Shown here piece after piece: positions 33,084 to 42,962 of a stretch of DNA of 64,000 nucleotides. How positions within the stretch are numbered: the stretch's first letter is position 1; the number at the start of each line of letters is the position of its first letter. Source of the DNA: JABCPH02 sp963524305 (GTDB lineage: Bacteria > Fusobacteriota > Fusobacteriia > Fusobacteriales > Leptotrichiaceae); assembly GCA_963524305.1 (NCBI GenBank), contig CAURGH010000010.1, forward strand, positions 1 through 64,000. Direction: 5' to 3'. The notes under the pieces were generated by a model, which was not told where the DNA came from, searched no databases, and saw only the letters and a list, made by a program, of their open reading frames with translations. The position numbers and the translations under genes are program-made.

Positions 33084-34805
33084 ATGAGTGAAACTAAGAT
33101 GATAAACGGTGGTAGAATTTTACTGGAATCGCTACATAGATTAGGAATAACAGATATTTTTGGATATCCTGGAGGAGCGGTAATTCCAATATTTGATGAA
33201 ATTTATAGTTATGACAAAATAAATTACTATTTTGCAAGACATGAGCAAGGATTGTCACATGCGGCAGATGGTTATGCGAGAGTTTCTGGGAAAGTGGGAG
33301 TTTGTCTTGCGACTTCAGGGCCTGGTGCGACAAACATGGTTACAGGAATAATGACAGCACATATGGATTCTGTACCAATGATTGCAATAACTGGACAAGT
33401 TAGATCAAATTTATTGGGAAGAGATGCTTTCCAAGAAACTGATACAGTTGGAATTACAATGCCAATTACAAAATGTAATTATTTGATTCAAAATATAAAA
33501 GAAATACCTAGAGTTGTAAAAGAGGCTTACTACATTGCGACAACAGGTAGACCAGGACCAGTTCTTATTGATATTCCAAACGATATTCAAGTTCATCAAA
33601 TTCCATATGAAGAATTTGAAAGATTATTTAATGAAGAAATTGAATTAGAAGGATATTCGCCAACTTATGAAGGGCACCAAGGTCAAATAAAAAGAGCAAT
33701 TAAATTGATAAAAGAAGCGAAAAAACCATTGATAATTGCGGGAGCAGGAGTCTTGAAATCGAAAGCGTCGAAAGAATTGTTTGAATATGCAGAAAAGACA
33801 CAGACACCTGTAGCTACGACATTGCTTGGATTGGGAGCATTTCCTGAATCGCACGAATTATCTCTTGGAATGTTAGGAATGCACGGAACTGTACCGGCGA
33901 ATTATGCGACAGATGAGGCAGATTTAGTAATTGCAGCTGGAATTAGATTTGATGACAGAATTGCTGGAAATCCAAGTAAATTTGTTGAAAATGCGAAAGT
34001 TATTCACATTGACATTGATCCAGCTGAAATTGATAAGAATAAAAGGGCTGATGTACCAATTGTTGGGGATTTAAAACATGTGTTGACTGATATTAATGCT
34101 GAAATTGAGCCGCAAACTCACGAGGAATGGGTTAAAAAAGTTGTTGAATGGAAAAAAGAATATCCATTAGGACATAGAGAAGTTGGGGAAGATAAATTGC
34201 TTCCGCAAGAAGTTCTAAAAGCGATTGACGATATCTTGCAAGGGGACACAATTGTTGTAACTGATGTTGGTCAACATCAAATGTGGGCTGCTCAATATTT
34301 CACTTACAAAAATCCTGACTCAATCGTAACTTCAGGAGGAGCTGGAACAATGGGATTTGGACTTCCTGCGGCAATTGGAGCACAAATAGGAGCACCTGAT
34401 AAAAAAGTCGTGTTAATCGTTGGAGATGGTGGTTTCCAAATGACGGTGCAAGAATTAATGATGATTAAACAGTATAATTTGCCAGTAAAAGTTGTTATTT
34501 TGAACAATTCTTACTTGGGAATGGTTAGACAATGGCAAGAATTATTTAAAGACAGAAGATATTCATTCGTTAATCTGGAAATAAATCCAGACTTTATAAA
34601 AATTGCAGAAGCGTATGGAATTAAAAATGCAAAACTTACAAATAAAGAAGATTTGAGAACAAAATTAAAAGATTTAATATTATCTGATGAAGGTGTGTTA
34701 ATCGAATGTGTTGTTGAAAAAGAAGAAAATGTATTCCCGATGATTCCAGCAGGAAAAACTGTAAGTCAAATGATTGGAAAGAAAGGTGTGTTAGAAAATG
34801 AATAG
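33084..34805 (+). CDS. ilvB: acetolactate synthase large subunit
   Basis: IlvB is the thiamine-diphosphate enzyme that condenses pyruvate with pyruvate or 2-oxobutanoate. The start is ATG 33084, preceded by AAAAGGTGG, giving 573 residues. The catalytic glutamate lies in FARHEQGLSHAADGYAR, the FAD/quinone-like middle domain follows, and the ThDP motif GDGGFQMTVQELMMIKQYN lies near the C-terminus. The gene ends with an 8-base overlap with ilvN, its regulatory subunit. All expected regions are present. Confidence 0.96.
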   Translation: MSETKMINGGRILLESLHRLGITDIFGYPGGAVIPIFDEIYSYDKINYYFARHEQGLSHAADGYARVSGKVGVCLATSGPGATNMVTGIMTAHMDSVPMIAITGQVRSNLLGRDAFQETDTVGITMPITKCNYLIQNIKEIPRVVKEAYYIATTGRPGPVLIDIPNDIQVHQIPYEEFERLFNEEIELEGYSPTYEGHQGQIKRAIKLIKEAKKPLIIAGAGVLKSKASKELFEYAEKTQTPVATTLLGLGAFPESHELSLGMLGMHGTVPANYATDEADLVIAAGIRFDDRIAGNPSKFVENAKVIHIDIDPAEIDKNKRADVPIVGDLKHVLTDINAEIEPQTHEEWVKKVVEWKKEYPLGHREVGEDKLLPQEVLKAIDDILQGDTIVVTDVGQHQMWAAQYFTYKNPDSIVTSGGAGTMGFGLPAAIGAQIGAPDKKVVLIVGDGGFQMTVQELMMIKQYNLPVKVVILNNSYLGMVRQWQELFKDRRYSFVNLEINPDFIKIAEAYGIKNAKLTNKEDLRTKLKDLILSDEGVLIECVVEKEENVFPMIPAGKTVSQMIGKKGVLENE

Positions 34806-35286
34806 AGAGCATGAAATTTTAATAATTGCAAAAAATACTGATGGAATTGTGTCGAGAATAATGTCTTTATTCAACAGAAGAGGATATTCCGTTTTAAAAA
34901 TGACAGCAGGAGTTACAAATAAACCTGGTTATGCGAGATTGACAATGACAGTAGAAGGAGACGACAAAACATTAAATCAAATTCAAAAACAAGTTTATAA
35001 AATTGTGGATGTTGTAAAAGTAAAAGTTTTCCCAGTTGAAAATGTTATTAGAAGGGAATTGATGTTAATAAAAGTGAAATCTGATCCAGAAACTAGAGCG
35101 CAAATCGTACAAGTTGCTGATATTTACAGAGGAAAAGTTTTAGATGTATCACCAACTTCACTAGTTGTTGAACTTACAGGAGATGTGAAAAAATTGCGTG
35201 GATTTGTAGAAATTATGCATAATTATGGAGTTTTAGAAATTGCGAAAACTGGGGTTGTAGCGATGAGTCGTGGAGAAAAATTGTAG
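34798..35286 (+). CDS. ilvN: acetolactate synthase small (regulatory) subunit
   Basis: The 162-residue protein carries the N-terminal ACT domain (ILIIAKNTDGIVSRIMSLFN, about residues 6-25) and the C-terminal ALS_ss domain (ELMLIKVKSD to the end). It binds the large subunit and normally confers feedback inhibition by valine. It overlaps ilvB by 8 bases, showing translational coupling. The length is typical. The symbols ilvN and ilvH are used interchangeably for this subunit. Confidence 0.95.
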   Translation: MNREHEILIIAKNTDGIVSRIMSLFNRRGYSVLKMTAGVTNKPGYARLTMTVEGDDKTLNQIQKQVYKIVDVVKVKVFPVENVIRRELMLIKVKSDPETRAQIVQVADIYRGKVLDVSPTSLVVELTGDVKKLRGFVEIMHNYGVLEIAKTGVVAMSRGEKL

Positions 35287-35422
35287 AATTTTAGAAATTT
35301 TGAATTGGATTTTGGAATTTTAGGATTGAATATTAATGAATAGTAATAAATATTGATTAGAAAAAATGTTTTGATAAAATGGAGAAAAAATATTGAAATA
35401 GTACAGAAAGAAGGTACAGAAA

Positions 35423-36167
35423 ATGAGTGTAAGTCAGCATTGGGAAAAGGAAAAGTATGAGAAAAATGCACGGTTTGTTTCGGATTATGGGAAGGAACTG
35501 ATTGAATGGCTGAATCCGAAAAAAGATGAATATATTTTGGATTTAGGCTGTGGAGATGGTGTATTGACTAAGGAAATTTCAAAATATGGGTGCAAAGTTT
35601 TAGGACTAGATGGAAGTCAGAAATTTGTTGAAGCGACTAGAAAATTGGGAGTTGATGCGATACAAGGCGATGCACAGAATATGAATTTTGAAAATGAATT
35701 TGATGCAATTTTTTCCAATGCGGCACTTCATTGGATGACAAATCCTGATAAAGTTTTGGAAGGTGTGGCAAAAGCACTCAAAAAAGGTGGACGATTTGTG
35801 GTCGAAATGGGTTGCAAAGGAAATGTGGAAAAAATAGAAAATGCAATGTTTGAAGTTGCAAGAAGACATAATTTTAAAGCTGTAAAATGCTGGTTTTTTC
35901 CGACAGAAAAAGAGGGAATTACTTAATAAATATGGCTTAAAAGTGAAAAGAATGATAAGTTTTTCTCGTCCAACTTTACTTCCTACAGGGATAAAAGGAT
36001 GGCTACAAACCTTTTCTGCACCTGCTTTTGTGAATATTCCGAAAGAAATGCACGAAAAATTGATTGATGAAATAGCTGAAAAAGTGGAAAAAGAGCTTGA
36101 AAAAAATGAAAATGGACAAATTATAGCTGATTATGTAAGATTGAGATTTGAAGCTGTGAAGGAATAG
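35423..36167 (+). pseudogene. SAM-dependent methyltransferase with single-base frameshift
   Basis: The first frame (167 residues) has a complete SAM-binding core: ILDLGCGDGVLTKEI, VLGLDGSQKFVEAT and AIFSNAALHWM, ending in WFFPTEKEGIT. The second frame carries the expected continuation LLNKYGLKVKRMISFSRPT to KNENGQIIADYVRLRFEAV. Removing one G from GGG at 35914-35916 joins them into one protein of about 247 residues (PTEKEELLNKYG). This may be decay, slippage-based switching or a sequence error. It resembles trans-aconitate methyltransferase-like enzymes. It sits between ilvN and leuA. Confidence 0.85.
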
Positions 36168-36297
36168 TAAATTTTTGTTTTTAAAGTGAACTTTTTTTAG
36201 AGTGAATATTTTGAAAGAAATTTTTGAATTTGATAAATTGAGATATAGAAAATAAAAAAGCGAAACAAGAAAATTAATTTACAAGGAGAATAAGACA

Positions 36298-37809
36298 ATG
36301 AAAACGCATATTAAAATATTCGATACAACACTAAGAGATGGAGAACAAACACCAAGAGTTAATCTTAATGCTGAAGAAAAATTAAGAATTGCAAAACAAT
36401 TGGAAAGTTTGGGAGTGGATATAATTGAAGCTGGATTTGCTGTAGCATCGCCTGGAGATTTTGAAGCTGTAAAAATGATTGCTGAAAATGTAAAAAATTC
36501 AACAGTTTGTAGTTTATCAAGAGCTGTGAAAAAAGATATTGAAGCGGCAGGAGAGGCTCTAAAAGGTGCGGCAAAACCTAGAATTCATACATTTATTGCG
36601 ACTTCGCCTATTCATAGAGAATTTAAGTTGAAAATGACAAAAGAGCAAATTCTTGAAAGAGTAAAAGAAATGGTGGAACTTGCAAAATCATTTGTTGATG
36701 ATGTTGAATTTTCTTCAGAAGATGCGACCAGAACAGAAAAAGAATTTTTGGTAGAGGTGTATGAAACAGCTATAAAAGCTGGAGCTACTACATTAAATGT
36801 GCCTGATACTGTGGGTTACAGAACTCCAAATGAAATGTTTGAACTTATAACTTATTTGAGAAAAAATGTAAAAGGAATTGAAAATGTTGATATTTCTGTG
36901 CATTGTCACGATGATTTGGGACTTTCTGTAGCAAATTCAGTTGCGGCAATTCAAGCTGGAGCAACTCAAATTGAATGTACAATTAACGGACTTGGCGAAA
37001 GAGCTGGAAATACTTCACTTGAGGAAATTGCAATGATTTTGAAAACAAGAAAAGATTTATTTGAAGAATACTACACAAATATTGACTCAAAACAAATTTA
37101 CCCAACAAGTAAATTAGTAAGCCTTTTGACAGGAGTTGCAACACAGCCAAATAAAGCAATTGTTGGAGCAAATGCATTTGCACACGAATCAGGAATTCAT
37201 CAACACGGAGTTTTAGCAAATCCTGAAACTTACGAAATTATGAGTCCAGAATCTGTAGGAAGAAATCCAGACAGCTTGGTACTTGGAAAACATTCAGGAA
37301 AACACGCTTTTATACAAAAGTTGGAATCTTTAGGATTTGACCATGTTGGAAGTGACAGAGTGGAAGAATTATTTGTACAATTTAAAAAATTGGCAGACAA
37401 GAAAAAATATGTTTTAGATGAAGACATTATCGCATTAGTTGCTGGAGATGCGGCAAAAATCGAAGGAAGAATCAAATTGACTCACTTTGAAATTTCAAGA
37501 CAAGAAGGTAAAAAACCAAAAGCTACAGTTACAATCGACTTGGATGGAGAAAAATTGGTTAAAGAAGCTCTTGGAGATGGACCAGTTGATGCAGCTTACA
37601 ATGCAGTTAATTTGGCAGTGAGCGACACTTTTGTATTGGAAGAATACAAATTGGAAGCAATTACAGGGGATACGGATGCACAGGCACAGGTTGTTGTTAT
37701 AATTGAGAAAAATGGAAACAGATTTATTGGTAGAGGACAGAGTACGGATGTGGTTGAGGCTAGTATTAAGGCTTATATTAATGGGATAAATAGACTTTAT
37801 AATAAGTAA
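36298..37809 (+). CDS. leuA: 2-isopropylmalate synthase
   Basis: LeuA condenses acetyl-CoA with 2-oxoisovalerate, the committed step of leucine synthesis. The 503-residue protein shows the DRE-TIM start DTTLRDGEQTPRVN, the metal-ligand block VHCHDDLGLSVANS, and the GLGERAGNTSLEE motif. The C-terminal regulatory LeuA dimer domain (about 370-503) suggests leucine feedback. ACAAGGAGAATAAGACA precedes the ATG. There is no leader peptide or T-box in the short upstream gap. Confidence 0.95.
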   Translation: MKTHIKIFDTTLRDGEQTPRVNLNAEEKLRIAKQLESLGVDIIEAGFAVASPGDFEAVKMIAENVKNSTVCSLSRAVKKDIEAAGEALKGAAKPRIHTFIATSPIHREFKLKMTKEQILERVKEMVELAKSFVDDVEFSSEDATRTEKEFLVEVYETAIKAGATTLNVPDTVGYRTPNEMFELITYLRKNVKGIENVDISVHCHDDLGLSVANSVAAIQAGATQIECTINGLGERAGNTSLEEIAMILKTRKDLFEEYYTNIDSKQIYPTSKLVSLLTGVATQPNKAIVGANAFAHESGIHQHGVLANPETYEIMSPESVGRNPDSLVLGKHSGKHAFIQKLESLGFDHVGSDRVEELFVQFKKLADKKKYVLDEDIIALVAGDAAKIEGRIKLTHFEISRQEGKKPKATVTIDLDGEKLVKEALGDGPVDAAYNAVNLAVSDTFVLEEYKLEAITGDTDAQAQVVVIIEKNGNRFIGRGQSTDVVEASIKAYINGINRLYNK

Positions 37810-37831
37810 TTTTAAGAGGGAGGGGATTTTG

Positions 37832-38370
37832 ATGGAAATATCAAATAATTACATTAATGAAATAAAGAAAATACTTAAAAATGCTAGACAAAAAGCATAT
37901 ACTGCTGTAAATTCAGCTATGGTGGAAGCATATTGGAAAATTGGTAGACGAATTGTAGAAGAAGAACAGCGAGGAAAAGAAAGAGCTGAATATGGTAAAG
38001 AAATTGTCAAAAATTTATCAAAAGAATTGACAGAAGAATTTGGAAAAGGATTTAGTAGAAGAACATTATGGGAAATGCGGAAATTGTATGTATATTTCTC
38101 AGATTATGAAAAAGTGCGAACACTGTTCGCACAATTGACATGGTCTCATTTTCAAAAAGAGTTAAGAGTTTCTGATGAGAAAGCTAGAATATTTTATTTG
38201 ACGGAAGCAGCAGAAAATACGTGGTCTGTAAGAACATTAGATCGAAATATATCTACACTTTTGCAAGTAAATATATAAATTATCTGCCTAGTGAAGAGGA
38301 ATTAATAAATGAAATAGAAAGGCAGAAGACATTGTTTGAAAGTAGAAATAATAATGAAGTGGAATATTAA
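37832..38370 (+). pseudogene. internally deleted YhcG/DUF1016-type nuclease gene
   Basis: The reading frame from ATG 37832 encodes the N-terminal DUF1016 domain (INEIKKILKNARQKAYTAVN to WSVRTLDRNIS). It then runs out at 38276-38278. In another frame the tail of the same family follows directly: SKYINYLPSEEELINEIERQ to the TAA at 38368. The whole PDDEXK nuclease domain that normally lies between these parts is missing. A deletion joining them near 38255-38265 fits. Intact relatives are about 340 residues long. The N-terminal fragment may still be made. Confidence 0.8.
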
Positions 38371-38406
38371 TTAGAAAATTGATTACGGAGAGAAGGAAAT
38401 TTTAAA

Positions 38407-38970
38407 ATGGAAACAATAATTTTTTCACACCCATGGAATGGAAGTTTCAATAAAGCAATTTTAGATAAAGTAGTGGAAAATTTGGAGAAAACAAAAGAAA
38501 AATATACGATTATAGATTTGAATAAAGATGGATTCAATCCTGTGATGACTGAAAAAGATTTGGAGTTGTATTCACAAGGAAAAAGTGCTGATCCTTTAGT
38601 TCTGAAATATCAGGAAATTTTGAAAAATACAGATGAATTAATATTAATTTTTCCGATTTGGTGGATGTCATTACCTGCGATATTAAAAGGATTTTTGGAT
38701 AAAGTTATGTTGAGAGGATTTGCTTATGAAAGTGGGAAATATGGAATAAAAGGACTTTTACCAATAAAATCGGCTAAAATGATTACAACGGCTGAAGCAC
38801 CAAAGGTTTTATTAAATATAATGGGGTTTGGAATGACGATGAGAAAGGCGAATCTTGGTGGAGTCGGAATAAAAAACACAAAATGGATTCATTATAGTTT
38901 AAGAGAAAAAGGAAAAGATGAAGACAGGAAGAAATTTCTTGAAAAAGTTGGGAAATTTGTGAGTGAATAG
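38407..38970 (+). CDS. NAD(P)H dehydrogenase (quinone)-type flavodoxin-fold oxidoreductase
   Basis: The 187-residue protein has the flavodoxin-like fold of MdaB, KefF or NQO relatives: an N-terminal FMN/FAD phosphate loop FSHPWNGSFNKAIL and the flavin-contacting LIFPIWWMSLPAILKGFLDK. There is no signal peptide. Likely roles are two-electron reduction of quinones or electrophiles. No potassium-efflux gene is adjacent, so a KefF role has no support. It sits in the gap between leuA and leuC, four genes before leuC. Confidence 0.82.
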   Translation: METIIFSHPWNGSFNKAILDKVVENLEKTKEKYTIIDLNKDGFNPVMTEKDLELYSQGKSADPLVLKYQEILKNTDELILIFPIWWMSLPAILKGFLDKVMLRGFAYESGKYGIKGLLPIKSAKMITTAEAPKVLLNIMGFGMTMRKANLGGVGIKNTKWIHYSLREKGKDEDRKKFLEKVGKFVSE

Positions 38971-39009
38971 AAATTGGATCGGCATTTATTTTATTTAGAA
39001 GGAGAAAAG

Positions 39010-39855
39010 ATGAAGACAAAAAGTTGGATTATTAAATTTTTGTTGGTTTTTGCGGGACTAATTGTGATATTTTTAATTTATTCTCATTATGAATATAGGC
39101 ATATTAAAATTAGGACAATTGAGATAAAGTCAAAAGATATTCCAAAAGAATTTGATGGGAAAAGAGTGCTGTTTGTGGCGGATTTTCAGTATGATACGAT
39201 GACACGGTTTAATAGAAAGCAGCAGAAAAAGGCAATTGAACTGATTAATGCACAAAAAAAGGATATGATTCTTTTAGGTGGAGATTATGCGACTTGGGAG
39301 AAAAATATTCCTAAGTTTTATGAAGATGCTAAAAATATTAAAATTCCTGAACTTGGAGTATATGCGATTTATGGAAATCATGAGTATCCAGGTGAAAAGG
39401 AAACTGCTGAAAATATGAAAAAAATTGGATTTAATATGCTTACAAATGAAAATAGAAAAGTAACGATAAATAACGAAAAAATATATATTGCAGGAGTGAC
39501 TGATTTGTGGCATGGAAAGCCTGATGCGAAAAAAGCTCTTGAAGGTACGAAAAAAGAAGACTTTGTGTTGTTTTTAACTCATAATCCTGAATATTTTGAG
39601 AAAATGTCAGAAGCTGAAAAGGAAAAAACTGATATGATTCTAGCAGGGCATACTCACGCTGGACAGGTTACTTTTTTTGGAAAAATTATTGTATCGGCAG
39701 TGAAGGATAAGAAAAAATATGGCTATGGAATGAAAGAGTACGGCGGACATAAAATTTATATTACTTCTGGAGTTGGTGGTGCTTTTCTTGAGATGTTTAT
39801 TCGATTTTTTGCACAGCCTGAAATTGTGATTTTTGAGTTGAAGAGAATTAATTAA
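39010..39855 (+). CDS. membrane-anchored metallophosphoesterase (YkuE-like)
   Basis: The 281-residue protein starts at ATG 39010 after GAAGGAGAAAAG. It has one N-terminal membrane helix (about 6-26), followed by a calcineurin-like phosphoesterase domain with metal motifs VADFQYD, LGGDY, YGNHEYPG and LAGHTHAGQ. The active site should face the periplasm. The family includes UDP-2,3-diacylglucosamine hydrolase-like and YkuE-type enzymes. The short length and the anchor favour the YkuE type, with unknown substrate. It is unlinked in function to the surrounding leu genes. Confidence 0.82.
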   Translation: MKTKSWIIKFLLVFAGLIVIFLIYSHYEYRHIKIRTIEIKSKDIPKEFDGKRVLFVADFQYDTMTRFNRKQQKKAIELINAQKKDMILLGGDYATWEKNIPKFYEDAKNIKIPELGVYAIYGNHEYPGEKETAENMKKIGFNMLTNENRKVTINNEKIYIAGVTDLWHGKPDAKKALEGTKKEDFVLFLTHNPEYFEKMSEAEKEKTDMILAGHTHAGQVTFFGKIIVSAVKDKKKYGYGMKEYGGHKIYITSGVGGAFLEMFIRFFAQPEIVIFELKRIN

Positions 39856-39874
39856 AATTTGGAAGTGGTGCGAT

Positions 39875-40714
39875 ATGGAAGATAAAGAATTAAAGAAGTT
39901 AGCGAAAGATATTTTTGAAAAAATAGAAAAAAAATATCAAGAAACGGCAAAAGAAATGATGGTTGCAGATGCTTCGGTCAGTGCTTCAAAAGAAATAAAA
40001 ATAACGGATAGCAAAATTGAAGGGATTCCGTATATTCCAATAGGGAGAAAAATTCCAACAAATTCAGAAGGGAAACAGTTTATGTTTCTTGCACAGATAA
40101 ATTGTGTTGATTTAAAGGGTCTAGAAGATTTTCCAAAAGAAGGGATTTTGCAATTTTGGGTTTTGGGAGATGACTTAATGGGATTAGATTTTGATAACAG
40201 TACAAATCGGAATGGTTTTGATGTAATTTATTATGAAAAAATTGAAGATTACTATTCGGCAGCTGAGTTTAAGAAAATGTATAATCCTTACAAATATGAC
40301 CCGGCATGGGATTTTTTGATAGCACATCATCCTTGCAAAATGGAATTTTCTTTGGGAAAACAAAAAGAGAATTTAGATTATGATTTTTTAGATATTTTAT
40401 TTGAAAAAGTATGGGAAGAAGAAAATTTTAAATTTGATGAAAAAGATAAATTATCTGAAGAAGTGGAAGAAATTTATGGATATGAATTTTATGAAGAAAA
40501 TATTGGTACAAAATGTAATGGATTTCCATTTTTCACACAATCTGAACCAAGAAAAGGCGATGAAATGAATGAATACGATACTTTGTTATTTCAAATCAAT
40601 AGTGGAAAAGAAATAATGATTGGAGATTGTGGAGTGATGAATTTTTTTATTAATCGTGAAAAGTTGAAAAACAGGGACTTTTCAGATGTTTTCTACAATT
40701 GGGATTGTTATTGA
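39875..40714 (+). CDS. DUF1963 (YwqG-like) protein
   Basis: The 279-residue acidic protein matches the YwqG/DUF1963 pattern: GIPYIPIGRKIPTNSEGKQ early on, FLAQINCVDL, GILQFWVLGDD, and a late FFTQSEPR followed by LLFQINS. Such proteins are soluble and of unknown function. They are frequent in families with many copies near toxin-immunity loci, so an immunity role is possible but unsupported here. GAAGTGGTGCGAT precedes the ATG. The downstream 150 bases hold a remnant frame. Confidence 0.75.
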   Translation: MEDKELKKLAKDIFEKIEKKYQETAKEMMVADASVSASKEIKITDSKIEGIPYIPIGRKIPTNSEGKQFMFLAQINCVDLKGLEDFPKEGILQFWVLGDDLMGLDFDNSTNRNGFDVIYYEKIEDYYSAAEFKKMYNPYKYDPAWDFLIAHHPCKMEFSLGKQKENLDYDFLDILFEKVWEEENFKFDEKDKLSEEVEEIYGYEFYEENIGTKCNGFPFFTQSEPRKGDEMNEYDTLLFQINSGKEIMIGDCGVMNFFINREKLKNRDFSDVFYNWDCY

Positions 40715-40719
40715 TTTTA

Positions 40720-40872
40720 TTGGGTAGACAGGAAAATATAAGTCCGTTTGTGATTGAAAAAAATGATAGAGCATTGTATATGAACTATTTGAGGGAACAA
40801 AATGCAGATATTATTTTAGATAAAGTGAAAGAATTGCAAGAATTTGAAAAGAAACGAATGGAACAATTTTAA
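40720..40872 (+). pseudogene. short C-terminal gene remnant
   Basis: From TTG 40720 a 50-codon frame reads GRQENISPFVIEKNDRALYM and then NYLREQNADIILDKVKEL, ending at TAA 40870-40872. The sequence is protein-like, with regular charged helices, but there is no ribosome binding site. It looks like the end of a lost gene. I do not recognise the family. Confidence 0.35.
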
Positions 40873-40934
40873 ATAGGTTAATAAATTAAAAAAATATAAA
40901 TAAAAAATTTGGAGAGAAAATCGGAGGAGAAAAA

Positions 40935-42353
40935 ATGTCAGAAATTAAAAATAAAGAGAAAAAACCAAAAACTTTGTTTGATAAAGTTTGGGAAAAACAT
41001 GTGATTACGGGAGAACCTGGGGAAGCACAACTTTTGTATATTGATTTGCACTTGATTCATGAAGTTACTTCGCCACAAGCGTTTTCAGGATTGAGAATTG
41101 CAGGGAGAAAGGTTAGAAGACCTGATTTGACATTTGGAACAATGGATCACAATACGCCAACAATTATGGCTGACAGAATGAATATTAAAGATAAAGTTTC
41201 AAAGGCACAGTTGGATGCATTGTCAGCTAACTGTAAAGAATTTGGAATTGAGTTGGTTGATATGTTTAATGAAAATAATGGAATTGTGCATATGGTTGGA
41301 CCTGAACAAGGATTGACACAGCCTGGAAAAACTGTAGTTTGTGGAGATAGCCATACTGCGACTCATGGAGCTTTTGGAGCTTTGGCATTTGGAATTGGAA
41401 CAAGTGAAGTGGAACATGTTTTGGCGACACAGACAATTTGGCAAAAGAAACCAAAAACAATGGGAATTGAAATAACTGGTGAATTGCAAAAAGGTGTTTA
41501 TGCGAAGGATATAATTTTGCATATTATTAAAACTTACGGAATTGGGCTAGGAAATGGGTATGCATTTGAGTTTTTTGGAGATACAATTAGAAATATGTCA
41601 ATGGAAGGAAGAATGACAATTTGTAACATGGCAATTGAAGGAGGAGGGAAATCAGGAATTATCGCACCTGACGAAACTACTTTTGAATATGTAAGAGGAA
41701 GAAGATTTGCACCAAAAGGTGAAGAATTTGATAAAAAAGTGGCTGAATGGAAAGAATTGTACACAGATTCTGTAGATGCATTTGACAAATACATAAAAGT
41801 TGATGTTTCAAACCTTGAACCGCAAGTAACTTGGGGAACAAACCCTGAAATGGGAATTGGAATAAGTGAAAGATTCCCTGAAATTAAAGATGTAAACTAT
41901 GAAAGAGCATACAACTACATGGGACTTACACCAGGAGGATCACCTTATGATATTCCATTAAAACATGTATTTATCGGATCTTGCACAAATGGAAGATTAG
42001 CAGACTTAGAAATTGCAGCAAAAATTGTAAAAGGAAAAAAAGTTGCTCCAAACATTACAGCAGTAGTCGTTCCAGGATCACAACTTGTTAAAAAAGCAGC
42101 TGAAGAAAACGGAATCGCACAAATATTCAAAGACGCAGGATTTGAGTGGAGAGAAGCTGGATGCTCAACTTGCTTAGGAATGAACCCAGACTTAATCCCA
42201 AGCGGAGAACACTGTGCGTCAACTTCAAACAGAAACTTTGAAGGAAGACAAGGAAAAGGAGCAAGAACTCACTTAGTAAGTCCAGCAATGGCAGCAGCAG
42301 CGGCAATTTATGGAAAATTTGTGGATGTTAGAGAATTGGATGAGGTGAAATAG
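40935..42353 (+). CDS. leuC: 3-isopropylmalate dehydratase large subunit
   Basis: LeuC carries the 4Fe-4S cluster of isopropylmalate isomerase. The 472-residue protein has cluster cysteines in FIGSCTNGRLADLE and AGCSTCLGMNPD, and the substrate block GDSHTATHGAFGALAFGIGT. It works with LeuD, whose gene lies about 880 bases downstream after a membrane protein gene and a remnant. LeuC and LeuD genes usually touch each other, so that insertion is notable. The start follows GGAGGAGAAAA. Confidence 0.96.
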   Translation: MSEIKNKEKKPKTLFDKVWEKHVITGEPGEAQLLYIDLHLIHEVTSPQAFSGLRIAGRKVRRPDLTFGTMDHNTPTIMADRMNIKDKVSKAQLDALSANCKEFGIELVDMFNENNGIVHMVGPEQGLTQPGKTVVCGDSHTATHGAFGALAFGIGTSEVEHVLATQTIWQKKPKTMGIEITGELQKGVYAKDIILHIIKTYGIGLGNGYAFEFFGDTIRNMSMEGRMTICNMAIEGGGKSGIIAPDETTFEYVRGRRFAPKGEEFDKKVAEWKELYTDSVDAFDKYIKVDVSNLEPQVTWGTNPEMGIGISERFPEIKDVNYERAYNYMGLTPGGSPYDIPLKHVFIGSCTNGRLADLEIAAKIVKGKKVAPNITAVVVPGSQLVKKAAEENGIAQIFKDAGFEWREAGCSTCLGMNPDLIPSGEHCASTSNRNFEGRQGKGARTHLVSPAMAAAAAIYGKFVDVRELDEVK

Positions 42354-42382
42354 GAATTTTAGTATAAGGGAAACGATATATT

Positions 42383-42952
42383 ATGAAAGTAAAATTGATG
42401 AATTTTAGCAAGATATTAATTTTTATTATATTATGTTTAATATTGATCCTTTACAATTTAGATATTTTTACCAGTACAATGCTAATTTTAATTTATTCAA
42501 TTTTAAATTCAATTAATATTTTTGATAACAAAATGAAAATAGATTATGAAAAATTGGTACTTCAAGGTGCAACAGGATTATATCTTCAAAGAGATCTTCT
42601 TTTTTTGGATAATGAAAATTTTTTAACAGTTAAAATTTTATCAATATTTTTCATAATTTTAATACTTTATATTATAAAAATGAATTTAAAAAATAAGAAC
42701 ATAAAAAAATATTTTGATATTCTTTTATTAATCTCTGTTATAAAATACATATATTTAAAATTTTTTATGTTTAATTTTATTATTTATTCATTATTTTATA
42801 TGTTTTCATTTATAGTAAAAGTATATTTTATTGACATTATAATAATAATATTTTTTTTAAGGAAAATATGCAATTTAAAAATAAAAAGTGATTATTATAT
42901 TTATTTGTTTATTATTTTGTGTATAATTATTAGAATAAAAGTAATTTTTTAG
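42383..42952 (+). CDS. hypothetical multi-pass membrane protein
   Basis: The 189-residue protein is extremely rich in Ile, Leu and Phe, with about five to six membrane helices (near 8-27, 29-45, 77-98, 107-125, 127-158 and 168-187). One extramembrane loop contains EKLVLQGATGLYLQRDL. I do not recognise the family. It separates leuC from leuD together with the following remnant. Its A+T content is even higher than that of its neighbours, which suggests a late insertion. Confidence 0.6.
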   Translation: MKVKLMNFSKILIFIILCLILILYNLDIFTSTMLILIYSILNSINIFDNKMKIDYEKLVLQGATGLYLQRDLLFLDNENFLTVKILSIFFIILILYIIKMNLKNKNIKKYFDILLLISVIKYIYLKFFMFNFIIYSLFYMFSFIVKVYFIDIIIIIFFLRKICNLKIKSDYYIYLFIILCIIIRIKVIF

Positions 42953-42962
42953 AAGGTATGCA

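Noticed and set aside
28974..36297. T-box or riboswitch leaders before ilvD, ilvA and leuA
   Set aside because: No AGGGTGGNACCGCG-type T-box motif or known riboswitch core is visible, and most gaps are too short.
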